Positions 54,801-62,184 of a DNA stretch of 64,000 nucleotides are shown piece after piece. Position 1 is the stretch's first letter. Every line of letters begins with the position of its first letter. The stretch lies in contig NZ_LMUX01000002.1 in assembly GCF_009765705.1 (NCBI RefSeq), positions 1 through 64,000 on the forward strand. The letters run 5' to 3'. The position numbers were made by a program, and so were the translations under genes. This DNA comes from Burkholderia sp. L27(2015) (GTDB taxonomy: Bacteria > Pseudomonadota > Gammaproteobacteria > Burkholderiales > Burkholderiaceae). The notes beneath the pieces were generated by a model that saw only the letters and a program-made list of their open reading frames with translations, was not told where the DNA came from and did not search any database.

Positions 54801-56071
54801 TGCCGCAATTGCGTACCACCGGCGGCCTCTTGGGGCCGACCTATATCCTGGACGGCAAATTGCAATTGCAACTGCAGGTGGCCGGCCAACTGGCTCGCCC
54901 CAAATTCAGCGGACTGATCAGCGGCAATGACTTGTCGGCCACCCTCATCGACCAGGGTATCCAGTTCAAGCAAGGCGTGGTGCGCATCGCGCTTGCCGAC
55001 AATCTGGTGCAATTCCAGCAGGTCGAGTTTCACGGCGAATCGGGCACCGTGCGGGCGAGCGGGCAGATCAAACTCGACGAGGCCAACGCCAATCTGGCCG
55101 TGAGCGTGGTTGCCGACAAACTCGAACTGTTTTCCACACCCGACCGCCAACTGCAGCTCTCAGGCCAAGCGACCGTACGCAATGAAGGGGCGGGCGGCGG
55201 CATCGCGATCGACGGCAAATTCCTCGTCGACCACGCGCTGTTCGATTTACCGGAAAGTCCGGCGCCGTCACTGGGTAGCGACGTGCATATCATTACTCAG
55301 GACGGCACCGAGCAATTGGCGAAAAAGCCGGAACTGCCGAGCTCGCAAAAACCCGCCGGGACGTTCTCGCCGCATGCCAATATCGCCATCGATCTGGGCA
55401 ACAAGTTTCGCTTTCGCGGCGCGGGTGCCGATCTGACCTTGCGCGGCGAGTTGCAGGCGACCAGCAAACCGGGCGAGCCGTTGCGCGCAGTCGGTAACAT
55501 CACCGTGGCGCAGGGTTCCACCTATACCGCGTTCGGCCGCAAGCTGGCGATCGACAACGGCTATTTCACGTTCAACGGGCCGATCGATAACCCGGGCATC
55601 AATATCCTGGCGATGCGTCACAACCAGGAGGTCGAAGCGGGTGTGCAGGTGACCGGTACCTTGCAGGCACCGATTGCTCGATTGACCTCGGAGCCCAGTG
55701 TGGCCGATAACGAAAAGCTGTCGTGGCTATTGTTCGGCCATGGCACCGATCAGGGCAGTACAGTCGGTCAGCAAAGCACGGTTTCGCAGGCGTTCGCGCT
55801 ACTCGGCTCGGCCGGTGGCAAGCGCGTGGCAAAAACGCTGGGGCTCGATGAATTTACGGTTGGGCAAAGCGAAGTGGGACTGACCGATCCGCAGGTGGTG
55901 ATACTGTCCAAAGCAGTCAACGAACGGATCGTGCTCGGTTACGAGCAGGGGCTGACCACGGCGGCTAGCGTGTTCAAGGCCACGCTGAATTTATCGCGTT
56001 TCTGGGCAGTGGCAATTCATACCGGCGCGCTGAACGGTGCAACGCTGTTGTATAACCGGCGTTTCGATTGA
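51845..56071 (+). CDS. tamB: Translocation and assembly module protein TamB (AsmA-like)
   Basis: 1408 aa from the ATG at 51845; a GTG at 51836 adds three residues. The cytoplasmic N-terminus (about 1-65) is Ser/Pro/Asp-rich with a 4-residue repeat (PDSR, PDSP, PDSL). One transmembrane helix lies near 69-90, followed by a long periplasmic beta-taco region. The C-terminal TamB (DUF490) domain includes NEKLSWLLFGHG and VGQSEVGLTDPQVVILSK and ends in LLYNRRFD. It spans the periplasm to TamA and probably moves phospholipids. An insert of low-complexity sequence is near 535-590 (PPGSGPPHVRG... region). Confidence 0.93.
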   Translation: MSTVQSHPPESRPDSRPDSPPDSLRDSDALVANGSSDVLVASGSSGGGSSAPTPPASGGRRRARRWWLVSLVVVALLILLPITALFIAARTERGTRLAWDTAIKLSAGHLAGRYMGGTLERGIKLEQVVWRTPDDLIQIDFLNGQWALTRAPWRFTVDFLHVGTLDLKLAPSSSGAPAQLPTSLTLPLQLEVRSVRIDHLRWHSGTSVTALDRIALSARSDGTHHALALDSLNTEYGSLSGSLDLDGVRPFKLSGALGFAGQLASDPIKMSARFGGSLEQLSADVDASGKQLNGRAHLEAMPFGAVPFKFITLAADHVDLRAFAPGAPAADLSLRARLVPVSGGTSATVRGKPDPAHAPGLTVEGPISIVNAHPGALTAQLLPLVDASANVRLDAQAQVLEGLQVRLFQGGTLQGAGQFGAGKGQLDLNVAGLDLNLLAARIRPTRLGGALKLVSQPDSQHLTLDLADPKAALRVQAALRFEPAQTTFETVRLTAGAGRVDLNGTLKHDAADTYALKTTLTDFNPFAILVQGPPGSGPPHVRGREGPAATPVEARRAIGSAPGSEAGAGLNTDLKPPPVKPRVADNRAPVVARISGTLDATGALSPALSTKATLTLRDSVYDELPLTGGGVVQLAGERLLPSHLKLSVAGNEVDLSGGFGAPGDRLAFHIDAPNVDRLGFGLAGTVHADGTVQGNLVHPNIAVTYSADALAFGAYHLGHAQGRAELRDGANGALSLNLDARDLSAPNLSLTTVSATLAGTRASHTLVAHAAGAVDSRPVDLDLAAHGKLTDKGGSTGWDGTLTQLVNRGFPALQLGAPVQLSVASQHVSIGAANLTVEGANLVLQQFVLDRGKLQTAGSVRGIDVDRMLRIGQQLTGTAPPFKTDLIVDGDWNVSVADTASGYVQLTRRSGDVTLSTWRGASALGFSALQARAEFSAGNRVTLKIGATADRVGTLNAELHSALSTRDGMLVLADDAPLSGTVSGEVPQLRTTGGLLGPTYILDGKLQLQLQVAGQLARPKFSGLISGNDLSATLIDQGIQFKQGVVRIALADNLVQFQQVEFHGESGTVRASGQIKLDEANANLAVSVVADKLELFSTPDRQLQLSGQATVRNEGAGGGIAIDGKFLVDHALFDLPESPAPSLGSDVHIITQDGTEQLAKKPELPSSQKPAGTFSPHANIAIDLGNKFRFRGAGADLTLRGELQATSKPGEPLRAVGNITVAQGSTYTAFGRKLAIDNGYFTFNGPIDNPGINILAMRHNQEVEAGVQVTGTLQAPIARLTSEPSVADNEKLSWLLFGHGTDQGSTVGQQSTVSQAFALLGSAGGKRVAKTLGLDEFTVGQSEVGLTDPQVVILSKAVNERIVLGYEQGLTTAASVFKATLNLSRFWAVAIHTGALNGATLLYNRRFD
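51881..51928. repeat. 12-bp coding repeat in the tamB N-terminus
   Basis: Four abutting 12-bp units (cccgattcgcga, cccgattcgccg, cctgattcgttg, cgtgattccgac) encode PDSR-PDSP-PDSL-RDSD. The repeat lies before the membrane anchor. Confidence 0.9.
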
Positions 56072-56074
56072 AGT

Positions 56075-56154
56075 ATGACGTAACGTAACGTGACGTGACG
56101 TGACGTGACGTGGCTGGGCTGGGCTGGGCTGGGCGTGACATGGCTTGGCGTGAC
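56075..56154. repeat. Pentanucleotide tandem repeats between tamB and metG
   Basis: Arrays of gacgt/gtgac and gctgg pentamers alternate: gtaacgtaacgtgacgtgac, then four ctggg units, then cgtgacatggcttggcgtgac. They fill the gap after the tamB stop. Confidence 0.93.
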
Positions 56155-56184
56155 GTGACGTGACGGATCGCGCCGTCACGTCAC
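56155..56184. terminator. Perfect 12-bp hairpin between tamB and metG
   Basis: gtgacgtgacgg and ccgtcacgtcac pair around loop atcgcg. It directly follows the pentamer arrays and separates two convergent genes. No T-run is present. Confidence 0.6.
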
Positions 56185-56201
56185 AGTCTGCCGACTCCCG
56201 T

Positions 56202-58379
56202 CTACTTCACCCGCATGCCGGGCTGAGCGCCGTCGTGGGGTTCAAGGATGTAAATCCCCGGTTCGGCTTTTTCGTCGCGCGCTGAAGCCGCGAGCACCAT
56301 GCCTTCCGATAGGCCGAACTTCATCTTGCGCGGCGCCAGGTTGGCGACCATAACGGTCAATTTCCCGACCAGTTCATGCGGCTGATAGGCCGACTTGATG
56401 CCCGAAAAAACGTTGCGTGTTTTCTCTTCGCCGATATCCAGCGTCAACTGCAGCAGCTTGTCCGAACCCGCCACGGCTTGGCAGTCGACGATACGTGCAA
56501 TGCGTAAATCGATCTTGGCAAAATCGTCGATATTGATGGTTGCGCCGGCATCGCCGGCTTGGCTTGCGCTGCTGGGTGCGGCTGCTTTCGCGAGCGCAGC
56601 CGCGACGCTGCCGTTAGCGACATCGGCTGCGGGCGTTTTGCTTGCATTGGCCGCGCCGGCAGCATCGATCGGGCCTGTTTCGGTTGCCAGCAGGGACTCC
56701 CGGTTGGCGGCCAGCAACGCTTCGATTTGCTTGATATCGACCCGCGTCATCAAGTGCTGGTAAGCATTGATCGGACGATGCGAGGCGAGCGGCAGGTCGG
56801 CGTCGGCCCAGCTCAGCGGCTCGATGGCCAGGAAGCGTTCAACCGAGGCGGCCAACTGCGGCAACACCGGCTTGAGCGCGAGCGTCAACAGGCGGAAGGC
56901 TTCGAGACAGACCGAGCAGGTTTCGTGCAGGCTTACCGCATTGGCCGGGTCTTTAGCCTGGTCCCACGGCTTGGCGCTATCGACATAGGCATTTACGCCG
57001 TCGGCTAGTTCCATCACCTGACGCAGCGCGCGGCCATAGTCGCGGCTTTCGTAAAGTGCAGCGATTTGCGGCAAAGCGGTGCGCAACGTGTTGAGCAGCG
57101 GATGATTCATGGCGCTGTCCTGCACGCGCGCGTTGAAACGCTTGACCAGGAAACCGGCTGTGCGGCTGGCGATGTTGATGTATTTGCCGACCAAATCGCT
57201 GTTGACCCGAGCGACAAAATCATCGAGATTCAAATCGAGATCTTCCATCGAGCCGTTGAGCTTGGTGGCGAAGTAATAACGCAGCCACTCGGGGTTCAAG
57301 CCGCTGTCGATCACGCTTTGCGCAGTGATAAAGGTCCCGCGCGATTTCGACATCTTGGCGCCGTCAACCGTGAGGAAGCCGTGGGCAAAAACGTTGGTCG
57401 GCGTACGGTGACCGGAAAACTTCAACATCGCGGGCCAGAACAGTGTGTGGAAATAAAGAATGTCCTTGCCGATGAAATGGTATTGCTCGGTGGTGGAATC
57501 GGGCGCGACCCACTCGTCGAAATTCATGCCGCGCTGCTCGCAGAGATTTTTAAAGCTCGCGTAGTAACCGACCGGTGCATCGAGCCAGACATAAAAATAT
57601 TTGCCCGGAGCGCCCGGGATCTCGAAGCCGAAATACGGCGCGTCGCGCGAAATATCCCAATCCGCGAGCTTGGCGTCGCCATCGTCGCCCAGCCATTCGC
57701 GCATCTTGTTGGTCGCTTCGGGTTGTGCCAGCCCCGCCACCCATTCTCGCAGAAACGATTCGCAGCGCGGGTCGGAAAGCCGGAAGAAATAATGGGTCGA
57801 TGTCTTGTGTATCGGCGTGGCGCCCGAGACCACCGAGTACGGATCGATCAGCTCGGTAGGCTGATAGGTCGAGCCACACACTTCGCATGAGTCGCCGTAC
57901 TGGTCCTTCGCGCCACACTTTGGGCAGGTGCCTTTGATAAATCGGTCCGGCAGGAACATTTCGCGCACCGGATCATAGGCCTGCTCGATATCGCGGGCAT
58001 CGATCAGTCCTGCAGCTTGCAAGGATGCGTAAATTTTCTCGGACAATTCCTTGTTTTCTGGCGAATCGGTGGTGTAGTAGTTGTCGAAGGAAATCCCGAA
58101 GCTGTCGAAATCGCGCTTGTGCTCGGTCCATACGCGATCGATCAATTGCTTGGGCGTAATGCCTTCCTTTTCGGCGCGCAGCATGATGGGCGTGCCGTGC
58201 GTATCGTCGGCGCCCACGTAATACACCTCATGGCCGTGCATGCGCAGGGTCCGAATCCAGATGTCGGTCTGGATATATTCGACCAGATGGCCGATATGAA
58301 TCTGGCCATTGGCATAAGGCAGCGCCGAAGTCACCAGAATGCGACGGGCGGCGAGAGGGGCAGATGTGAGCGAGGGCAT
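56202..58379 (-). CDS. metG: Methionyl-tRNA synthetase
   Basis: 725 aa. HIGH is at residues 28-31, KMSKS near 348 in [12 protein letters not shown], and the zinc knuckle CPKC...CEVC near 152-170. A C-terminal EMAP/Trbp111-like tRNA-binding and dimerisation domain (about 620-725) follows a long Ala-rich linker (about 575-615). It charges tRNA-Met in the cytoplasm. It is convergent with tamB. Upstream, on the same strand, is the OmpA-type lipoprotein gene with its own terminator. Confidence 0.96.
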   Translation of the reverse strand: MPSLTSAPLAARRILVTSALPYANGQIHIGHLVEYIQTDIWIRTLRMHGHEVYYVGADDTHGTPIMLRAEKEGITPKQLIDRVWTEHKRDFDSFGISFDNYYTTDSPENKELSEKIYASLQAAGLIDARDIEQAYDPVREMFLPDRFIKGTCPKCGAKDQYGDSCEVCGSTYQPTELIDPYSVVSGATPIHKTSTHYFFRLSDPRCESFLREWVAGLAQPEATNKMREWLGDDGDAKLADWDISRDAPYFGFEIPGAPGKYFYVWLDAPVGYYASFKNLCEQRGMNFDEWVAPDSTTEQYHFIGKDILYFHTLFWPAMLKFSGHRTPTNVFAHGFLTVDGAKMSKSRGTFITAQSVIDSGLNPEWLRYYFATKLNGSMEDLDLNLDDFVARVNSDLVGKYINIASRTAGFLVKRFNARVQDSAMNHPLLNTLRTALPQIAALYESRDYGRALRQVMELADGVNAYVDSAKPWDQAKDPANAVSLHETCSVCLEAFRLLTLALKPVLPQLAASVERFLAIEPLSWADADLPLASHRPINAYQHLMTRVDIKQIEALLAANRESLLATETGPIDAAGAANASKTPAADVANGSVAAALAKAAAPSSASQAGDAGATINIDDFAKIDLRIARIVDCQAVAGSDKLLQLTLDIGEEKTRNVFSGIKSAYQPHELVGKLTVMVANLAPRKMKFGLSEGMVLAASARDEKAEPGIYILEPHDGAQPGMRVK

Positions 58380-58510
58380 GAGGCGGCGTTCCAGGAAGCA
58401 ATCGGATCAAACAGCGATTCTAGCAGGCGCGCGGCGGGTGGACCGCCGAGCCGAGGTGTGGGGCGGGGGCAGAAGACAAACTCGAAGGTAAAAACTAAAA
58501 TAAGGTGGAC

Positions 58511-58536
58511 AAAAAAAGCGGGGCCCAAAGGCCCCG
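58511..58536 (-). terminator. Terminator of the OmpA-type lipoprotein gene
   Basis: cggggcc and ggccccg form a 7-bp stem with loop caaa. On the minus strand it is followed by a G/C pair and seven T. It stops transcription from the gene ending at 58665 before metG. The remaining gap 58380-58664 shows no gene. Confidence 0.88.
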
Positions 58537-58664
58537 TAAGAACAACGACAAGAGGAGATGATGATGTACCGATGAAACTGGACATGCATCATTAATACTG
58601 ACACCCCCCTTAGCCCTAAGTTCGAATTAATTTCCGGCTTGGTGCGGCCCGATGTTTCTGCCTA

Positions 58665-59312
58665 TTACTGGGGACGGGCGGGGCGCAAATAGATCTCCAC
58701 CCGACGGTTCTGCGCGCGCCCTTCAGCTGTGCCGTTATTGGCAACCGGTTGCGATGCGCCACGGCCTTCGGCGCCGAGGCGATTCGCCGCGACACCGCGC
58801 TGAACCAGATAGGACACTACGCTTTGTGCGCGGTTTTGAGAGAGGGTCAGGTTACTTGCCGAGTTGCCCGTGCTATCGGTGTGTCCAACCACATGGGCCA
58901 CCAACTCGGGGTTTTGCACCAGCGTTTGCGCCACTTGGTCGAGCACTGGAGCGAAGCCGGGCTTAATCGCGTAGCTGCCGGTATCGAATGAAATCGCGCT
59001 GGGAATGTTGACCTTGAGCGAGCCGTCCGGCTGTTCGACGACCTGTGCGCCGGTGCCGGCGGTCGCGCCGCTCAATTTCCGATGAATTGCCGACCAGTTG
59101 TATCCGACGGCGGCACCGCCGGCCGCGCCTAGCGCACCGCCGATCGCGGCGCCTTTGCCTTGTCCCACTAACCCGCCGATCAACGCGCCAGTAGCGGCTC
59201 CGGCACCGGTGCCGATCGCGGTGTCGGTGCCTTGTTGCGTCGCGCAGCCGGCCAAAAGGGCGGCAGCTAACCCCGAGATGATCAATAGGCGCGATGTCTT
59301 GGAATACAGCAT
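58665..59312 (-). CDS. OmpA-family peptidoglycan-binding lipoprotein
   Basis: 215 aa with an AGGAGA site. The lipobox LLAGC puts the lipidated cysteine near residue 23. A glycine-zipper region (about 35-70: GTGAGAATGALIGGLVGQG and similar) is followed by an OmpA C-terminal domain with VVGHTDSTGNSASNLTLSQNRA and GRGASQPVANN, which binds diaminopimelate in peptidoglycan. It anchors the outer membrane to the wall. It is divergent from apbC and monocistronic. Confidence 0.9.
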   Translation of the reverse strand: MLYSKTSRLLIISGLAAALLAGCATQQGTDTAIGTGAGAATGALIGGLVGQGKGAAIGGALGAAGGAAVGYNWSAIHRKLSGATAGTGAQVVEQPDGSLKVNIPSAISFDTGSYAIKPGFAPVLDQVAQTLVQNPELVAHVVGHTDSTGNSASNLTLSQNRAQSVVSYLVQRGVAANRLGAEGRGASQPVANNGTAEGRAQNRRVEIYLRPARPQ

Positions 59313-59554
59313 TAAAGCTCTCCTAATAAAAGCGTTGCGTTAAAAAAATAAGCATGTGTAAGCAACGCTGGATGGCGACTCGGCCCTGCGGTTCAGTCTG
59401 CATGGGCGCGAGATGGTGCGAGCCACTACAATGTCGGTATTGAACCCGAGCGACATGTCATGGTTCCACCACGAACTATCGCATCCACTCGGCGCTCATT
59501 TTGAGATCTGAGTCGCAAGAAGCCAACAATTAACCGAGTATCGATGGAGTAGGC

Positions 59555-60643
59555 ATGAGTCTCGAAAAAAGTGCAGTGGACGCCGCCTTGGCGCGCGTCG
59601 TCGATCCCAACACCGGCATCGACTTGCTGAGTTCCAAAAGCGTGCGCGGCGTGACCATCGACGGTTCGCAGGTGATGGTGGCCGTGGTGCTGGGCTACCC
59701 TGCGCACAGCCAGTTCGAATTGATACGCGCAAGCGTCGAGGCGGCCGTGGGCGCGCTACCGGGCGTCAAAAAGGTCGAGGTGGCGGTATCGCAGCAGATC
59801 GTCGCGCATGCGGTGCAGCAGGGCGTCAAACTGTTGCCTAACGTCAAGAACATCATTGCGGTGGCGTCCGGAAAGGGCGGCGTGGGCAAGAGCACCACGG
59901 CAGTCAATCTCGCGCTGGCGCTGGCCGCCGAGGGCGCCAAAGTGGGTATCCTGGACGCGGACATCTACGGTCCGTCGCTGCCGACCATGCTGGGCATCAG
60001 CGGCAACCCCGAGTCGGCCGATGGCAAGACCATGCAGCCACTCATTGGCCATGGCGTACAGGCCAATTCGATAGGCTTTCTGGTCGAAGCCGATAGTCCG
60101 ATGGTGTGGCGCGGGCCTATGGTGACCTCCGCGCTCGAGCAACTGCTGCGCCAGACCAATTGGACCGACCTCGATTATCTGGTGGTCGACATGCCGCCAG
60201 GCACCGGCGACATTCAGCTCACGCTATCGCAGCGGGTGCCGGTGACGGGCGTGGTGATAGTGACCACGCCGCAGGATATCGCTTTGCTCGACGCGAAGAA
60301 GGGATTGAAAATGTTCGAGAAAGTCGGCATTCCGATCCTCGGCATCGTAGAGAACATGAGCATCCACATTTGTTCGAATTGTGGTCACGCTGAGCATATT
60401 TTCGGTGCGGGCGGGGGCGCCGCGATGTGCGAACAATACGGCGTCGATTTCCTGGGCAGTTTGCCACTCGATATCGCGATCCGCGAACAGGCTGACGCGG
60501 GACGTCCGTCGGTGGTGGCCGACCCGGCCGGCAAGCCTGCCGAGTTGTACCGCGCCATTGCCCGCAAAGTCGCGATCAAGGTGGCGCAGAAATCGCGCGA
60601 CATGGCGTCGAAATTTCCCGCCATCGTGGTGCAGAACACCTGA
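59555..60643 (+). CDS. apbC: Iron-sulfur cluster carrier ApbC/Mrp
   Basis: 362 aa. An N-terminal MIP18/DUF59 domain (about 1-90) is followed by a ParA-like ATPase domain with ASGKGGVGKSTTAVNLA near 104-119 and the CXXC cluster-binding motif in CSNCGH. MPPGTGDIQLTL is the Mrp/NBP35 signature. It binds and transfers [4Fe-4S] clusters. Clients in this window could include CysI, CysH and IlvD. It starts with GGAG at the ATG and is followed by the SOD-like gene 39 bp later. Confidence 0.94.
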   Translation: MSLEKSAVDAALARVVDPNTGIDLLSSKSVRGVTIDGSQVMVAVVLGYPAHSQFELIRASVEAAVGALPGVKKVEVAVSQQIVAHAVQQGVKLLPNVKNIIAVASGKGGVGKSTTAVNLALALAAEGAKVGILDADIYGPSLPTMLGISGNPESADGKTMQPLIGHGVQANSIGFLVEADSPMVWRGPMVTSALEQLLRQTNWTDLDYLVVDMPPGTGDIQLTLSQRVPVTGVVIVTTPQDIALLDAKKGLKMFEKVGIPILGIVENMSIHICSNCGHAEHIFGAGGGAAMCEQYGVDFLGSLPLDIAIREQADAGRPSVVADPAGKPAELYRAIARKVAIKVAQKSRDMASKFPAIVVQNT

Positions 60644-60682
60644 GCGTATCGGTGGTTGGAGAGGAGACTGAAGAGGAGGCTG

Positions 60683-61237
60683 ATGAGCAAGCCGTTTGAT
60701 GTGCGGTTTCGCGCGCCGGCGCTCGGCCGGTGGACACGCGTAGGGACGGTGGCGGCCGGCTGTGCTTTGTTGGGCGCCTGCGGGTTCTTGCGGCCCAGTG
60801 AGCTGCGGGCCGGCACCGACCTGCTGCCTACACGCGGTAGCCATGCTAGTGGATCGGTGAGTTTCGTCCAGCGTGCCGACGGGGTACAGGTCACGTATGA
60901 CCTGTACGGTCTTGTGCCCGGCAGCCTACATGCGTTGCATTTGCACGAACAAGGCAATTGCAATGCACGCGATGCGAGCAGCGCCGGGCCGATTTTCGAT
61001 CCCGATGCTGGCCGCCTGAAGCGCGGCGCCCGTCCTGATGGGGCGTTGGGTGACGTGCGTGCAGACAGCAATGGCAATGCCAGCGGTTTCATCGTGGCGC
61101 CGCAATTGGCGCTGGACGGCGTCGATTCGGCGGTCGGGCGCGCGGTGCTGCTGCATCGCGACCCGGATCTGGACGATACCGCGCCGGACCGTGGCGCGGG
61201 CCCCGCGCTCGCGTGCGGCGTGCTGCATAGCCCCTGA
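60683..61237 (+). CDS. Cu/Zn superoxide dismutase-like lipoprotein, degenerate
   Basis: 184 aa from the ATG at 60683 with GAGGAGG. A lipobox LLGAC gives a lipidated C33. The SodC fold is recognisable: HLHEQGNCN, GNASGFIVAPQLALDG, GRAVLLHRDPDLDD and ALACGVL. Copper ligands H86, H88 and H158 and the disulfide C93-C178 remain. The bridging histidine is replaced (PIFDP, I104), the zinc ligands are missing in the RLKRGARPDGALGD region, and the catalytic arginine near ACG is absent. It may be inactive as a dismutase, or bind copper only. It follows apbC, likely in one transcript. Confidence 0.8.
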   Translation: MSKPFDVRFRAPALGRWTRVGTVAAGCALLGACGFLRPSELRAGTDLLPTRGSHASGSVSFVQRADGVQVTYDLYGLVPGSLHALHLHEQGNCNARDASSAGPIFDPDAGRLKRGARPDGALGDVRADSNGNASGFIVAPQLALDGVDSAVGRAVLLHRDPDLDDTAPDRGAGPALACGVLHSP

Positions 61238-61448
61238 ACGAGCTTGTCACGTAGGCATCACGGTCGGCGCCTTACAATCCGGGCGAGCATGGTGCCCCGC
61301 GGAAACGACGGGTTTCCCGTTGCAGGCCAAATGGCCAAAGTGGGCCTTCGTGTGGCCAGATAAAGTAGAATAAGCGGCTCTGTTTCCGCCCACCTTAGCG
61401 CAGTTGCGCCATTGCAGCGGAACGACCCGATTCGAACCGACTCAAATC

Positions 61449-61508
61449 GCTTTGACCCTCGCGTTGAATCTCGCTTTGAATCTGTTTTTGAACCTGGTTT
61501 TGTACCTA
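61449..61508. repeat. Degenerate 12-bp periodic repeat before dcd
   Basis: Five abutting units (gctttgaccctc, gcgttgaatctc, gctttgaatctg, tttttgaacctg, gttttgtaccta) lie 38-97 bp before the dcd ATG. The rest of the 308-bp gap 61238-61545 holds small inverted repeats but no gene that I can support. Confidence 0.75.
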
Positions 61509-61545
61509 TTTCTCACTTTCATTTATCCGGGCCGCCCGCGCGCAC

Positions 61546-62115
61546 ATGACTATCAAATCGGACACATGGATTCGGCGTATGGCCGAACAGCACAAAATGA
61601 TCGAGCCTTTCGTCCCCGGCCAGATCCGGGTCGGCGAAGACGGACGAAAGATCGTCAGTTACGGAACATCGAGCTACGGCTACGATATCCGTTGCGCTGA
61701 CGATTTCAAGATTTTCACCAATATCAATTCGACCATCGTCGATCCGAAAAACTTCGACGAAAAATCGTTCGTCGATTTCAAGGGCGACGTTTGCATCATC
61801 CCGCCGAATTCGTTTGCACTTGCGCGCACTGTCGAGTATTTCCGGATTCCGCGTAACGTGCTGACCGTGTGCCTGGGCAAATCGACCTACGCGCGCTGCG
61901 GCATCATCGTCAACGTGACGCCGTTCGAACCCGAGTGGGAAGGCTACGTCACGCTGGAATTCTCGAATACCACACCGCTGCCGGCCAAGATTTACGCTAA
62001 CGAAGGGGTCGCGCAGGTGGTGTTTTTTGAAAGCGACGAAGTCTGCGAAGTGTCTTATAAGGATCGCGGCGGCAAGTACCAGGGCCAGGAAGGTGTCACG
62101 CTGCCCAAGACGTGA
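61546..62115 (+). CDS. dcd: dCTP deaminase
   Basis: 189 aa. [16 protein letters not shown], the nucleotide-binding [21 protein letters not shown] and [12 protein letters not shown] with the catalytic glutamate are the Dcd signatures; the end [14 protein letters not shown] fits the proteobacterial monofunctional type. It makes dUTP for thymidylate synthesis and works as a trimer. A 5' leader with 12-bp repeats precedes it and a terminator-like hairpin follows 22 bp after its stop. Confidence 0.96.
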   Translation: MTIKSDTWIRRMAEQHKMIEPFVPGQIRVGEDGRKIVSYGTSSYGYDIRCADDFKIFTNINSTIVDPKNFDEKSFVDFKGDVCIIPPNSFALARTVEYFRIPRNVLTVCLGKSTYARCGIIVNVTPFEPEWEGYVTLEFSNTTPLPAKIYANEGVAQVVFFESDEVCEVSYKDRGGKYQGQEGVTLPKT

Positions 62116-62137
62116 CGTAAGGATAAATTACCCGCAG

Positions 62138-62170
62138 CACCGCCGCCCAGCAGGCGGTGATCGTTTTTTT
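62138..62170 (+). terminator. Terminator/attenuator between dcd and the decarboxylase gene
   Basis: caccgcc and ggcggtg form a 7-bp stem with an 8-nt loop, followed by atcg and seven T. The T-run ends directly before the GGAGA ribosome site of the next gene, 14 bp before its ATG. No promoter can fit between them, so the hairpin lies inside the decarboxylase leader. Confidence 0.8.
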
Positions 62171-62184
62171 GGAGAGCAGCCCCG

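Noticed and set aside
61404-61700. A short protein with [11 protein letters not shown]-type helix before dcd
   Set aside because: The hydrophobic stretch is produced by the 12-bp repeat, there is no ribosome site, and the frame overlaps dcd.
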